From assembly GCA_029834535.1 (NCBI GenBank), contig JAQMWT010000581.1, positions 1-64,000 on the forward strand: a DNA stretch of 64,000 bases, in the 5' to 3' direction. Source of the stretch: Chrysophaeum taylorii (taxonomy: Eukaryota; Sar; Pelagophyceae; Pelagomonadales; Pelagomonadaceae). The notes beneath the pieces are model-generated. The model had not been told where the DNA came from. It made no database searches and saw nothing but the letters and a program-made list of their open reading frames with translations. Below, piece after piece: positions 51,096-62,704 of this stretch (positions are counted from its first letter, which is position 1; each line of letters opens with the position of its first letter). The position numbers were made by a program, and so were the translations under genes.

Positions 51096-51366
51096 CAGCG
51101 TTGGGAATTCACTTCAGCAAGTGAACGTGAACCACTTCAGCAGCGACGCAATATTGGTGAAGTGATTTGAAGTGAACACGTCACCCTACGTGGCCATTGT
51201 GAAGTGAACGCCACTTTTTTTTTTTTTAACGCCAGCGTCGGTCCCTGCCGCGCCCCGTCAGTTCCGCGCCCCCCGCGCGCTATTGCCTAGGTCTGGTGCT
51301 CTTAGATTCATTCGCGTTTTGGGGCGAAGGAGGAGTTGCCGTGGATGGGGTTCAGTGTTTCTTACT

Positions 51367-53171
51367 TTAGGCGATTTGAACGACCTCGGTATCTTCCTCT
51401 GGTTCTTCCTCATCAACCTCCATCTCCAAAGAGTCTTCGCGGATGGAGATCCCGGCGTTTTTGAAAAACTCGGTCTCGTGTCCGAGGTCCCTGTACTTAA
51501 CCAGTGCCGCCGCAATGAAGAAATTCTTGTTCATGCGCAGTATACTGGCAACTTTGTCTGTCTCGTGCGCGCCGAGCAACGTGTTTCCCTCGGTCAGGAC
51601 AAGATTTCCAATGCTCAGGCAGCGCTCGCAATAGCTCTGCGCGCCATGTGTACCAATTGAACCCTTATAGGCTCTCTCCATGTCCGGAAGGAACCCATAC
51701 TGCACCTTGGTGAGCGGTCGATACAGCTTTCCAACGTCGAGCACAGCCAGATCTGTGAAGCCGACTTCATCCTTCTTCTCATGTTCAGGATAATGCTCTT
51801 TCCAGTTGAGCGATCTCGAGAGCCTGATGATCCATTGAGTGAAGACCTGTTCAAACTCCTCCACATTGAAATCGTGCATCTGGTTCTCAGGCATAGCAAA
51901 AGAAGGCTCATCGCCACTAATGTCGTCGTCCCAAGCGTCGGGTGCGTCGAGTACCGCCAAGAGATTGCGGGCTGGCGCAGGCTCGGAGGGCGGCGCAGGC
52001 TCGGAGGAAGTCTTTGCCTTTTCGTGGTGGAATGCAGTCCGCGCGTAAATCACATGTTCTTGCTTGAGCAACTTCCTGGCCTGAGCTCTCTGGTTGGACG
52101 ACAGGTGCCGGCAGTTGATAGTCCGAAAGTCAAGAAGGAAGGTAATCAGCTCGCGATCGTTGAATTCGTAGTTGAAGTGACGCACGTAGTTTTCTTTATT
52201 CCTTCAAAACCGACGCTCACATTCGAGAATAGCCCGTTCAAGACAGATTTTGCCGGTCTCGCTGAGGTCGTCAATAATCGACAGTCTTACGTGGCATGGA
52301 TTTCGCAGTTATGTTCGGGAGATCAATGACTTCTAGCGTCCCAGCGCGCAGAGACTCGATCATGTTATGCTTGATCAATGCGGCACACGCCCCCAGGTAT
52401 AAGTGTTCATGTTGCACGAAAACAACGGCCTCGTCCGTTATAGCAAAAATCGCCTCGAATTCAAAGCAAACGCCACCCACTGCTCATCACTGATTGTCCA
52501 GGGGAGTCCAATGTTGGTAGCCGTGTACAGTTTGGGCACGTGGTGCATACGCGGCAAGGAAAGAATAAGTTGGTATCTCGCCCGGAACCTCGTCTTATTG
52601 AGGTCGAGCTTGAGCTTCGGCGATTGATTTCCCCCGGTTGTAATGGCAAAAGCGCATGCAGATCCTTCAAACATGTGCCGTAAGAAAAGAACTTGGCTCC
52701 ATCGTGGGCACTGTTCAGCAGCTCGTGGCCAGCTGGGAATGGAGTGATCACCTGCTTGCCTCTGGATCGTGTCAAGTCCCCACATGCCGCTGCAGAGATT
52801 TTCGAGATATCAAGCATGTCACACGCTTCGACCTCAACAAAAAATTCTTCGGCGACGCCAATTGCAGCCCGGTCTTGAACAATGGTTGCGGCCGCCGAAT
52901 CGATGTCGATTCCCGCACACTCCGCGACCACAGAACGGAGCAGGGAAGCCGTGCCGGAATCGGTTCCGTCGTTAGCTGGAACGAGGCCCACGCACACCGT
53001 CTCAACGCCACTCCAATCGGGCCAGATGAAGGATAGGCCAATGGCCTGTCGCTTGAACTTATCCTTGAGTTTTCCCGCCGTCATGCAGCACCTGGGCGAA
53101 TGGATTGCCGAAAGCCGCTTCATAAATAACACTCCGTAACGACGTGCTTTAAGATTCGAACAACAAAACAA
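51367..53171 (-). pseudogene. hAT transposase (frameshifted)
   Basis: The 53171-52461 frame contains WPDWSGVETVCVG, DSAAATIVQDRAAIGVAEEF, CDMLDISKISAAACGDLTRSRGKQVI and HDGAKFFSYG, the DDE-core stretch of an RNase H-like hAT transposase. The reading then moves through 52438-52785 (LPKLYTATNIGLPW) and 52271-52480 (EHLYLGACAALIKHNMIESLRAGTLEVIDLP). The C-terminal dimerisation region is in the 52185-51367 frame (LTKVQYGFLPDMERAY, then YCERCLSIGNLVLTEGNTLL). Several frameshifts disable the protein. The acidic tail MEVDEEEPEEDTE ends it. Confidence 0.8.
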
Positions 53172-53539
53172 CGATATTCAGTGTCCACCGATTCAAACAG
53201 CGCCTTTCGAGTCATGAACGGGCATTGCCTTTCCCGCCACCGCCGCGGTAATACGCCTCAATTAAGTTGCGATGATCTTCGTCGTCGAAGGTGCGCTTGG
53301 AAATCCGCTGCGACGTGTACACGTAGTGCCGAGCCGAGAACGCCATCTGGGCAGAGTGCTTTGCCTGGCTGGGCATGGCCTTGAAGTATCTCGTAATATC
53401 CGATTTGCCCTTCGAGGCTGCCACAACGCCCACGGCCGTCATAACGCCCTCCCTCCTTTTCTTGGTCTGTCTTCTGTTTCTTGGTGAGCTGTTGACGTCC
53501 TAGCTCGTCGAATCCTCCTCCGGATGCGCGGCCTTGAAG

Positions 53540-53790
53540 TGGGCCCCAAGAGTGCATGGTCGTCTACCATGTGCCTTTCTTGAAGACTCTCGTCACCTTT
53601 AGGTGCTCCCAGCACCGGATACACACATGCGTCGTCGCCTTCCCACTGGTCAACGCGGTCAGCATGATTTTCCTTCGGTCGACGCACGCAGTCCCACACC
53701 TTGGAAAAAAAAACCTGGATGTTCGTCCACTTTTGTTGCCGGGCGTGTTCAACGTCACGACATCGACGTCGCAGTCGGTTCACTTTCTCC
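53540..53790 (-). pseudogene. BED-type zinc finger fragment of the hAT transposase
   Basis: Two overlapping minus frames give SKVWDCV, then KIMLTALTSGKATTHVCIRCWEHLKV and a downstream GPHFKAAHP. The C-x2-C and distal His fit a BED finger, which is the usual N-terminal DNA-binding module of hAT transposases. Confidence 0.55.
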
Positions 53791-54174
53791 TTCTGTTAAC
53801 ACCGCGCTTAAATCCCTCCTCATCATCAACATTATCCTCCACCTCCAGGTAGCGCGGCTCGACTTCGCTCATCAGACGGGGTCCCGGTCAGGCCGTCAGC
53901 CAAAGTGAATGAACGTGAAGTGAACATTGGACTTCGGACGAAAATTTTCGGTGAAGTGAAGTGAAGTGAACCAAATTCAGTGAACCTGGTGAAGTGAGCC
54001 CAGTGAATTCCCAACGCTGATAAAACCCACCATTCCCTCCACACCGCGATTTTCCACTGGTTTAAAACCAACCCAACCTGTTACGAATGGAATGAGGCGT
54101 TAGACTAGCGATAAGAGAAAGACGTATGGATACTGGATACGTGGTGCAGGGGTAAGTGTCATAGCTTCCTCACA

Positions 54175-54283
54175 CAGGTGCTGGAAAAGAAAGAAAAGGA
54201 AAAAGGGGTAAGTGAGGTCCTCACACAGGTGCTGGAAAAAGAAAGAAAAGGAAAAAAGGGGTAAGTGAGATCCTCACAGAGGA
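54175..54283 (+). repeat. 52-bp tandem repeat next to the left LTR of C
   Basis: Two units beginning CAGGTGCTGGAAAA and ending in GGGGTAAGTGAG-TCCTCACA extend the LTR edge sequence. The unit reuses the GGGGTAAGTGTCATAGCTTCC-like LTR end. SINE-like copy 4 is inserted right after. Confidence 0.7.
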
Positions 54284-54557
54284 GGTTGGCACCTATTCGC
54301 CTCCCGGGCGGGCCGGTTGGCAGCCGGAACGTTCGCAGTGGGACGGGGTATGGCCGGGGGGCGACGACGGAAGGTTATCGACGAGTTGGTTGTCAGTCAT
54401 ATCGCGGTCTCCTCGTCGCATGGCGACAAGCTTGATGGTCACTCTCCGCCGACCGACCTTTCGGCGCTCCTCGTCTACAGGCCCGTGATCCCGGACTGGC
54501 TCCTGTCGGTCCGGCCTGGCTCCCATGCTCGGGAGAGGTCTGAAGTTAGTTAGTTAG
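54284..54557 (+). mobile_element. SINE-like element, copy 4 (5'-truncated, in element C)
   Basis: 274 bp from GGTTGGCACC to the TTAG tail, flanked by perfect 10-bp duplications TCACAGAGGA (54274-54283 and 54558-54567). It is nearly identical to copy 2, so it moved recently and after C inserted. Confidence 0.88.
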
Positions 54558-54631
54558 TCACAGAGGAGAAGCTTGAAGGAAGACGTCACAGAGGCATTGT
54601 GGCAAGAAAACAGCAGAGATCAGGGCGAAGA

Positions 54632-56158
54632 TCACGAAGTGAGGTAAAGAGCGCGAAGCCGGAGGAAGGAAGGAGCTTCCGTACGGCGGGTGAAAATATC
54701 GCTAAGGGTGTCAAGGCGCGTAATGTGTTGGAGATTAATGATGTGGTTGCGATGACATTCGGCGGTGCTGTAAAAGCAAATGTCAAGATGGCGGGTGCGC
54801 CGTGTGAGACATTGGAGACGAACTTGGGTGACGGTGGTGCTATTATCAACATACATTGGGACCGTGTGACGAGGGAGATCAAAGTCATCAAAAAGTTTGA
54901 GAAGCCAAGAGAGCTCAGCAGTAGCGGCGTAAAGAGCGAGCAATTCAGCTTCAAAAGAAGAGCGAGCAAGTAAGTACTGCGAGCGGGAGCAGTAGGCGAT
55001 CATAGAGCCAGCAGAGAAAACAAAGAAACAGTTGTGGAGTGGCGGTCATCAGGGTCGTCGGCCCAGCTGGAGTCGGAATAACCACAGAGACGAAGGGTAG
55101 AATCGCGACCAAGAACAAGGGCAAGATCGTGAGAGCCATTGAGGTAACGAAGAGTGTGGGATAAAGCGTGCCAGTGGGGTTTACCAGGATTGTGTGGAAA
55201 AACGCGCACACTGATTGACGGACCAAGTGATATCAGGGCGAGTCATGATGGAGATGAAGAGGACACAGCCAAAAATACGACGAAAAGGGATGCGTGCCAT
55301 GAAAATGTGATCTGGAGAACCAGGAGTAGGACAGTCAGCCGCAGAAAGATGAAGACCCTTGGGAGCGGGAGTGAGTTCGGGTTTACTGTTGATGAAGCGA
55401 TGTTCGGTAAGGATTTCACGGATAGCATGGGATTGGTCGAGAGTGAGGGTTCTTCGAGGGCGATGACGCGTAATGCGAAGACCAACGTAAGAGGTCAGAT
55501 CAAGTTCATTGACGTCAGTGAAAACGCGGAAACGGAGGAAAAAGGCTTGGTAATGGCCAATGCAATGACGAGGGTGCGCCACAAGAAGATCATCAACGAC
55601 CAGAACGAGACGTAGAAGGACGATAGAATTGAGCACGAGCTTGTAATGGCAAGTGTCACCAGATCCGCGGACGAAGCCACAATCATTGAGAAGGAAGCGT
55701 TCCAAATAAAGCCACCAATTGCGACAAGCTGGTTTGCAACCATACCAAGAACGACGGAGCTTGTAAACGATTTTGGAACCATCGGTGGGTTGGCGAGGAG
55801 CATAGCCTTCGGGTGGCCAGACATAAATGTCTTCGTCAATGGGAGCTTGAATAAAGGCGGAGCTGACATCCAACTTGTGCAAATCCCAGTCATGAACAGC
55901 GACAAAGGTTAGAAAGAAACAGATCGTGACGATGTTGGCAACCGGTGAGTAGGTGTCATGATAATCAATGCCGTGAACCTGGGTGTAACCGCGGACAACG
56001 AGGCGAGCCTTGTACGATTTGAAGCGGCCAGAGTCATACTTCTTGCGGAGGATCCACTTGAGGGTACAAATGTTGCCAGAAAAAGTCGAAGGAAGGGGCA
56101 TAACATCCCAGCAACCAAGCTGACCAAGAGAGCTGTATTCTTTAGCGATGGCTTGCAA
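54632..56158 (-). pseudogene. Element C reverse transcriptase-RNase H
   Basis: The 55181-56158 frame starts CTLKWILRKKYDSGRFKSYKARLVVRG and continues with YSPVANIVTI, LHKLDVSSAFIQAPIDEDIYVWPPEG, then LVLVVDDLLVAHP (VVDD as catalytic box) and TRPDITWSVNQ. A frameshift near 55200 leads to GYSDSSWADDPDDRHSTTV (RNase H), and another to SSFEAELLALYAATAELSWL and a C-terminal DTLSDIFTRR. These are classic Ty1/copia RT-RH motifs. Damage is limited to two frameshifts. This branch differs clearly from elements A and B. Confidence 0.88.
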
Positions 56159-56426
56159 CCAGCCAGGACGCTCAGGATTGGTCGGAGCTAAAGTTTCACG
56201 TAGATGGGCGGAAGTGATAGTGTATTCGTCAAGGTCGGAATATTGCGACAGTTCTTCGGAAGCAGAGTAATAAACATGTGCATGAGGATCAACAAGGGTG
56301 TTAGCTAAACAAAGGGGAAGGAAGACCTAATGAACTAACAAACGAAAGCTAACAGAAGAGACATACAAAGAGTTACAGGGGGAAACAGAAGCGACAGAGG
56401 AAACAGAATCAACATCGTGACAGGAA

Positions 56427-56545
56427 ACAGAATGGCCCGTATCGACATCAGAATGGCCCGTATCAACATCAGAATGGCCCGTATCAACATCAGAATGGCC
56501 CGTATCAACATTGTGACAGGATGAAACAGAATGGCCCGTAAAAAA
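56427..56545. repeat. 21-bp tandem repeat (heptapeptide DVDTGHS)
   Basis: Four to five units of GAATGGCCCGTATCAACATC encode repeated DVDTGHS on the minus strand in a linker upstream of RT. Close by, about 56620-56705, a ~28-bp CTTTCTGTTGTTTTCTCTC-type unit is repeated three times. Confidence 0.8.
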
Positions 56546-57481
56546 AAGTTTGTTGGTTGTTGTAACGCGCGTTGGTCGACTTTGCGCGGTCGGCCCCGTT
56601 TGGCGCGACTTTGTTTTGCACTTTCTGTTGTTTTCTCTCTTTGGTGCTCTTTTGCACTTTCTGTTGTTTTCTCTCTTTTGCACTTTCAGTTGTTTTCTCT
56701 CGAGCTCGTAGCATGGTCGGTTCACGTGATGGGGTGATCAGTCCCAGTGAAACCAGCGCATTCTCATCAAACACGGGGGGCAAGGGGGCAACAGCGGAAG
56801 AACAGCGGAAGAACAGGTGACAATCGGGCAACAGCAGGAACAGGTGACAATGGGGGAACAATAGACGAGAGCTTGGAAGCGTGATTCGAGAAAGTCAGAA
56901 CAACGTTGAAGTTCCTTCGGTGGTTGACATTGCAGGAAATCGGGTAAGTGAAACTGTCAGCAAAATCGAGGTCTGAAGAACAATAGCGACAAAAGTGCCT
57001 GGGATGACGTGCGTTAGACGATTGTTGCCACTGAGGATCGCAGCGGGGCAAAGATGGCGGAAACACAGGCTGGTACATATGATGGCGGTGTACCAGACGT
57101 CTGATGAGAACGTTGCCTGTGGGCAGATATGTTGTATGGTGACCAGGTTATGACGATGGTCGGAGGCGACTGAAGCAAAAAACAGGCGTAAACAGGGTTG
57201 ATGCGAACGTTGGGTGTTTGGTTGTTGTGGCGCGAGCAAGTTGCCATGGGCACGACCGCATCCTGTACGCGAAGATGGAAGACTTCGGACGCGCCAGCGG
57301 TGTAAGGAACGAACACAGGTAGACCAGGCTGCTGTATGCCAGCCTGCTGTGACAGATAAGAAAGTGGCCCGTTTTCGCATTCGCAAGAACGAAATTGCCA
57401 TATGGGCCAACGTTGGAGGAGCAAGCGGCGAGCTTCGCTCGTCATACTCGAATAGGCTGCGGTAGAAGTTGGCGACAGTGG

Positions 57482-57556
57482 CAAGACAGTTGTGGCACGT
57501 AAGAACGTTGCAGATAGCGTCGCAGTGGCACGTAAGAACATTGCAGATAGCGTCGC
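57482..57556. repeat. 33-bp tandem duplication in element C
   Basis: Two units of GTGGCACGTAAGAAC(G/A)TTG plus CAGATAGCGTCGC. The minus strand reads CNVLTCH twice. No known domain. Confidence 0.8.
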
Positions 57557-57829
57557 GGGTGCTGAGCACGGAATTCACGTCGATAGCAAAACCGAATTTT
57601 AAAGGTCAGAAAAGCGGCGAAAAAGCGATAGTGCGTGAAGGAGAACCACAAATCACACAGCAAAGAAGCGTCTGTCCAGGATCCCGAAGATGAGCGATCC
57701 AACCACATAGGAAGCACGAAAACTGCGCACGCGAAAAATTGAGAGGCACAGCTTAGTTGTGGCAGGTGAAATGCGCGATGGAACGTGATTCGCTGGTTTT
57801 ACCAAAACCGACAAGCACAGCGAGGAGTG

Positions 57830-58005
57830 GTTCAACGAATAGGTGAAAATGCAAAACGGGGAGTGGAGCAACGAATAGGCGAAATACAGAACGAGGAGGG
57901 GAGCAACGACGAGGTGAAAAGACAGAACGAGGAGAGGAGCAACGACGAGGGGAAAATACAGAACGAGGGGTGGAGCAACGAATAGCGGAAAATACAGAAC
58001 GAGGC
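57830..58005. repeat. ~36-bp minisatellite in element C
   Basis: About five imperfect units built on GAGCAACGA, a variable GAAAATACAG part and AACGAGG. Minus-strand reading gives repeated LVLYFP-V/F-VAP blocks, probably without protein meaning. Confidence 0.8.
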
Positions 58006-58408
58006 GCCTGTGCAATGGGAGCTAAAAACAAAAACGAGGGGCTTCCGTGGGATGTTGATGTGCTTGCATCAGACATTCGGCGGTACACACGCTGACTTGG
58101 AATTATCTTGAAAGTGCTGCGCTGTTGAGAAGAACGGCGATGGTGGGTAGGGCGTTGTCGTGGAATAGCTAGGAACTTTCAAACTTGCGGCAGTCCCCCT
58201 TAAAGTGATTCTTGCAGCCGGCAAAAAGATATCGGGTAGTGCGTCGGAATCGAGTAGAGCCAGGTTGTTGGGAAAGGGGAGAGTCTAGGGTAGGTCAGTT
58301 GGAAGAGTCTGAAGTCGTGGCTGACGACGCGGCGGATAGCGCGGCGGAAGTGGTTGTGCATGCCATCGAAATTGGTTGTTGTTGAACGTCTCAAGGGTAC
58401 AACCACAT

Positions 58409-59049
58409 TCATCGGTACGAAACGCGAGACGATAAAACAAAGCCAGTAAGGCTTGAAGCACGATGCACGTAGTCAAATGCGAGGACACACCCGAGGGTGC
58501 GTCGGATCAGGTACAATGCCGAGCAACTTGAACTCCGGTGATAGGTAAAATGCCGAGCAACTTGAACGCCGGTGAAAGGTACAATGCCGAGCAACTTGTA
58601 TACTCCGATGATGAACTTGTTGAGGAAGTTCGCTACGCGATCCCCACGGCCCATGTAGACATCGGTAATGCGCTTGTAAAGTCGCGTGAAGTTCATGTCG
58701 CGGTTGTCATGTTGTTCGCGTGAAGTTCATGTCGCGGTTTTCATGGATATCAACGTTGTTGCTTGACGCGAAAGTCTTCTTCAGAGCAGCGAGATGCTGA
58801 GATGCTAGTCCAAGGATCGTTGGTCGAGATAATGTGATCGCCGGTGGAAATGATCATGTTTTCCAGGCGCCGGGTCCATTGGTGAAAAAGATGTCGCTCA
58901 CCACTGAAGGCATCGAGTTTTTGCGAAAGCTTGCTATCCTTAATTTCGATCGAGGACATGATAAACGATAACGAACCGAACACGTGGCAATGAACTGAAG
59001 CCGAGAAGAAGTCGCCACGAAGCAAGCTCAGGTCGTCGTCGACGAGCAC
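58409..59049 (-). pseudogene. Element C gag fragment
   Basis: The frame near the right LTR contains MSSIEIKDSKLSQKLDAFSGERHLFHQWTRR, whose LDAFSGE...F..W pattern is usual at the start of copia gag (UBN2-type). A second frame (58409-58696) has GRGDRVANFLNKFIIGVYKLLG, which fits the later gag helix block. The two are separated by stops. Confidence 0.6.
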
Positions 59050-59160
59050 CTGCTTACCATGTTACGAATGGAATGAGGCGTTAGACTAGCGATAAGAGAA
59101 AGACGTATGGATACTGGATATGTGGTGCAGGGGTAAGTGTCATAGCTTCCTCACACAACC

Positions 59161-60639
59161 GCTTTTAAACCTCCGATTATTTATTACCGGTAATTAATTC
59201 AAGGGATCGGTCAAGTTTGGTCAACAAGTTTGGTGAATTTCTTTCATGTTTGCTCGATTTTGACGTATGATTAAGGAAAAATTCACAAGTGTGGTCACTT
59301 TCCATAGAAGTTTGGTCAGTTAAGTTTGGTCACTCCGAAGTTGCATTAAGTTTGATCAATCAACCCTTCAAGTTTGATTAATTTCCTTGTAAGTTTGGTC
59401 AACAAGTTTGATCACTACTCCTCAAACTTCCACAGTATTGACCAAACTTCGGCTTTTAAAATCAAACTTAAGAAGGCTTTTCAACAGGGCCCGTGAGCGC
59501 TTTTGGTGCGAAAATGCTTTAAAAACGAGAGCTAGGTGCTGCAGCCACGCAGAATCTACCGTCGCGTTACACACGCGGCATGGGCACCCCCCCCATGACC
59601 GCCTTAGAAGGAGGTCCATCCTAAGACAGCGCGGCGATACGCAAGGAGAGCGGGTAGCGACGCGCGGTCTCAGAGCAGATTCCCACGGCTTGGCGTATTT
59701 AAGCTGGGCCCATTCTCGTACCTTCCATCGTTCGTAGAAGCCACCCAAACCGCGACTCTCCACGGTGGTGTTGCCGTGGTCGTGCGTCATTCTTCAGCAA
59801 CAAGCGGACATCGGACACCAGACTTACATGGTCTGCGTGAGACGGATCACCCCATTCTGCATCCCAAAATCCGAGAGGGAGGGTCTTTGATAATCGACTC
59901 GGGGTCGAGAACGCGAAACTCGACGACTTCGAGAAACTGCGCGAGCAACGCCCCTCGAGCACCCAAAGATTGTAGTCCCACACTTGTGCGGGACCGTACA
60001 GGACCACGTTCAGGAGTTCCTCACCGTCGCGTATCCGATCCGGAGTTAGCTGTCCAGCTTGATCATGGGACGGCAACGCGAGCACGTGCCGTTACGCCAG
60101 CATAAACAACTCGCACGACCGTAAGAGAACACCTCCTTATCCTCCTCCTCCTCGCGCATCTCGACAACCCCGCCCTGCCGCAAGATCTCCCCGGGAGCTG
60201 CTGCTGCACCGTCGAGCACTGTACGAGAAAGTCGGCAAATACAAGCTGCGGCGCGAAGGGATGTCAAGACGTCGACAGCCTCGTTCGGGAAGATCGCCGA
60301 CACCACCCCTGTAATTCTAACCCAGTTATCAGTACGAGTCTAAAATACGACAAGTTTGATGTGATTGTTCGAAATTTGATCACACCAAATTGAATGCCTC
60401 CAAGTTTGACCATACACACGCATCAACATGCGAACACTCGCAGAACAACATATACAAACAAGGCCTGCGCAAGACAACGCTGATACCACGCTGTTTCGTC
60501 GCCCAAGATTATTCGGATGCGCCTTATTAGTTCGATGTTCATGACAGACTACAGCGAACGATCCCGGTTCGTCATCTCGTGCCTTTAGCGGATGACATTG
60601 CTGCAGATGTCTATCAAACGTATATGCCGAGAAGAGCCG
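59161..60639. other. Spacer with AAGTTTGGTCA-type repeats
   Basis: From about 59205 to 59460 the unit AAGTTTGGTCA and close variants (AAGTTTGATCA) recurs irregularly; more lie at 60345-60410. Minus frames at 59699-60085 (DGEELLNVVLYGPAQVWDYNLWVLEG) and 60046-60306 look protein-like but were not identified. Confidence 0.5.
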
Positions 60640-60722
60640 CCTGACTGACTAACTAACTAACTTACTTCAGACCTCTCCCGAGCATGGGAGCCAGGCCGGA
60701 CCGGCAGGAGCCGGTGCGGAAT
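60640..60722 (-). mobile_element. SINE-like element, copy 5 (3' fragment)
   Basis: The last ~83 bp of the SINE body and its TTAG tail in reverse orientation (GACTAACTAACTAACTTAC...CTCTCCCGAGCATGGGAGCC). Strongly 5'-truncated. Confidence 0.8.
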
Positions 60723-61552
60723 CACGGAGGAAAATCACGCAGTTGGGGCAGAGGCGAGGGACGAGGACGGACTTGTTGATGGTGGACCGCCACTGCGCGG
60801 TCTTGTGCGAGGTCGTGCAAAAGCGTCGCAGGCCGCGGACGTGTTGGTCCACGAACAATCGACCTGTCCGTCGCGCTCTGCCCAACCGAGCGAACCCCAT
60901 CCCAGCGCGGACTTTCCGGGTGCTAACCGGCCAGCGAGCCGCCAGACTTGCCCTCCATAAAGCCCTTGATGAGGACCGACACGGCCTCGCAGAAGTGCTT
61001 CGCGCGATAGCTGGATCTTTGTCGGCAAGAAGGTTCGGAGCAGGTGTGCCTTTTAGCACACGTGACGGTATTGTCTACTTGCACATCACAACGACCAGCA
61101 CGCACATAAAAGCTGCATCTTGCATATAGCACTTGAACGACAGCGCTGTCGCGCGGTAGACCATGTTGTACATGCCGTCAACTTGCCGCCCGTGTCGAAC
61201 ATCATCTGCTGCAAGTCGGCCTCGAGAACACACATGCTGAGCTTGGCATCTTGGTTAGATCGAGTAAAGTGGAGCCTCGCATTTGCGCGCTCTGAGCTGC
61301 GACAGCGTACTCGGCGATCTCTCATAGTCGTTTACCTTCGTCTGGGCACGCGACTTCTTGTTTTCTTTCTCGGCGTCGTGGTCAACCGACGTCGGCGTGT
61401 TACCACCACGCTCCCGCTCGACCTGAGCGACGAAACCCGCATCGATACCGTGTTCGTTTCGAAGTCGAAGGACGCTCCGGAGTCTCAGTGCGACGTGCAG
61501 AACCGCTGAAAGCTTGATCACGGCGGGCCTTGTTTTGTCAGCGAACAGTATG
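60723..61552. other. Unassigned stretch upstream of the Helitron fragments
   Basis: Minus frames contain a Cys/His-rich HTCSEPSCRQRSSYRAKHFC and LEADLQQMMFDTGGK. The plus strand has a 129-codon frame at 61120-61509. I could not tie any of these to a family. Confidence 0.35.
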
Positions 61553-62276
61553 TCCTAACTACTAATCGACAGATGTTTGTCTGTCTGTTTGTTTGTCTGT
61601 CTGTTTGTCCCTCGATTTAGGGTAAGGATCAGGTAGGCGCGAGAGTAAGGGTCAGGTAGGCGCGAGAGCCAGACAGTGATCCTCCAAGCCGTCTACGGCG
61701 ACCTCGCAGACTATTTCCACGACCCGCGGCGGCTCTTTCAGCGCGCCATTCTCACGCCCCGTCGAAACGATGTTGTCGATGCTGACAACGCGCGCATGAC
61801 CGCGGCCTTTTATTTCCCGGAGACGAGGCGTCGGAGTTCTTTTCGGCTGACTAGGCTGGGTCGGAAGACGACGCCTCGCTCTTTACAGTAGAGTTTTCAA
61901 CTCCCTGACAACCAACGGCATGCTGAATTTGATCGCGAGCTTAATGTCTTCGCAACCTCGACCCGTCGCACGGCCACTGCAACGGTACCAGATACATGAT
62001 CGATCGTGTCGTTGTCACCGAGGCTCCTCCAACCTGTATCGCTTAAGGCCCGCCTACGCCAAACGATCAACAAGAGCCAGGGCCAGACGCCCCGCGAGGT
62101 CGGCGTCCTCTTTCCCAAGCCCGTCTTCTGCCACGTCCAGCTCTACGTGGCTCTCTGTCGATCGGCATCCCCGAGGATATACTCATCTGGGTCGACGACT
62201 CCACCCTACCCCACACGTGCTGCGCAATACCGATAAGCCCCCTCCCGGCGTCTACACGCGCACTATAAGTGAACTT
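61553..62276 (+). pseudogene. Helitron/PIF1-type helicase 3' fragment, copy 1
   Basis: The plus strand encodes AVYGDLADYFHDPRRLFQRAILTPRRNDVVDADN, which fits the R-A-I-L-(A/T)-P-x-N-(E/D)-x-V segment of Helitron helicases. After frame changes it gives LRQTINKSQGQTPREVGVLFPKPVFCHVQLYVALCR, the helicase C-terminal motif (INKSQGQT ... VALSR). The block begins in a (TGTCTGTT)n-type simple repeat at about 61570-61615. No Rep domain or Helitron end hairpin was identified. The sequence is frameshifted and partial. Confidence 0.7.
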
Positions 62277-62600
62277 ACTGGGACCACGTGAACTTACTGG
62301 GGTTTGAGATTGGGACTAGGTGAACTGAGTGACCAGGTGAAACTGGGACCAGGTGAACATGCTGGGGTTTTTAGAGTAAAGGGTTTTTAGAGTAAACTCA
62401 AAGGTTGGCGGCGCGTGCGGATCAAAGCAGCTTAGATTGGCGGAGGCGAGAGCGACGAGGTCAAAGGAGTTGGTGTGAGCTAGGTGAACTTACTGACCAG
62501 GTGAACTTATATGAAACTTACTGGGACCAGACCTGAACTTACTGGGGTTAGAGATTGGGAGTAGGTGAACTTACTGGCCTGCACTTGTTTGCTCTCTAAG
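62277..62600 (+). repeat. GTGAACTTACTGG array, block 1
   Basis: Irregular repeats of AGGTGAACTTACTGGGACC and GTTAGAGATTGGGA follow helicase copy 1. The block ends GGCCTGCACTTGTTT at about 62578, the same as block 2 exactly 1.2 kb on. Confidence 0.8.
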
Positions 62601-62603
62601 AGT

Positions 62604-62700
62604 ACAAGTTTAGTCAGCCAAGATACGGATTGACTAAACTTAAGTGACCAAACTTGTTGAGGGTTTACGGTGACCAAACATACATGGTGGTTGGAAACTT
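62604..62700. repeat. GTTTGGTCA-type repeat segment
   Basis: TTTAGTCA, TGACTAAACTT and GACCAAACTTG units on both strands resemble those at 59.2-59.5 and 60.35 kb. Confidence 0.6.
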
Positions 62701-62704
62701 GACT

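Larger units (their letters stand above)
51096..54019 (-). mobile_element. hAT-family DNA transposon (decayed, complete ends)
   Basis: Perfect 18-bp terminal inverted repeats (CAGCGTTGGGAATTCACT and its complement) bound a 2,924-bp element. The 8-bp flanks ATAAAATC (51088-51095) and ATAAAACC (54020-54027) differ by one base, as expected for an aged hAT target duplication. Subterminal regions are full of GTGAAC/GAAGTGAAC motifs. The interior carries a frameshifted transposase with a BED-type zinc finger on the minus strand. Confidence 0.9.
54079..59155 (-). mobile_element. Copia-type retrotransposon C (96-bp LTRs, no visible integrase)
   Basis: Two 96-bp direct repeats starting TG and ending CA (54079-54174 and 59060-59155) differ at one base. 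Both outer flanks read CAACC (54074-54078 and 59156-59160), a 5-bp target duplication. The coding strand is minus: gag near the right LTR, RT-RNase H near the left. After the 5' LTR the coding strand reads TGGTAAGCAGGTGCTCG, starting with the TGG expected for pairing with a tRNA CCA end. The middle (56.3-58.1 kb) holds repeats and no recognisable protease or integrase. Near-identical LTRs indicate a young insertion, so the internal loss may predate it. Confidence 0.88.
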
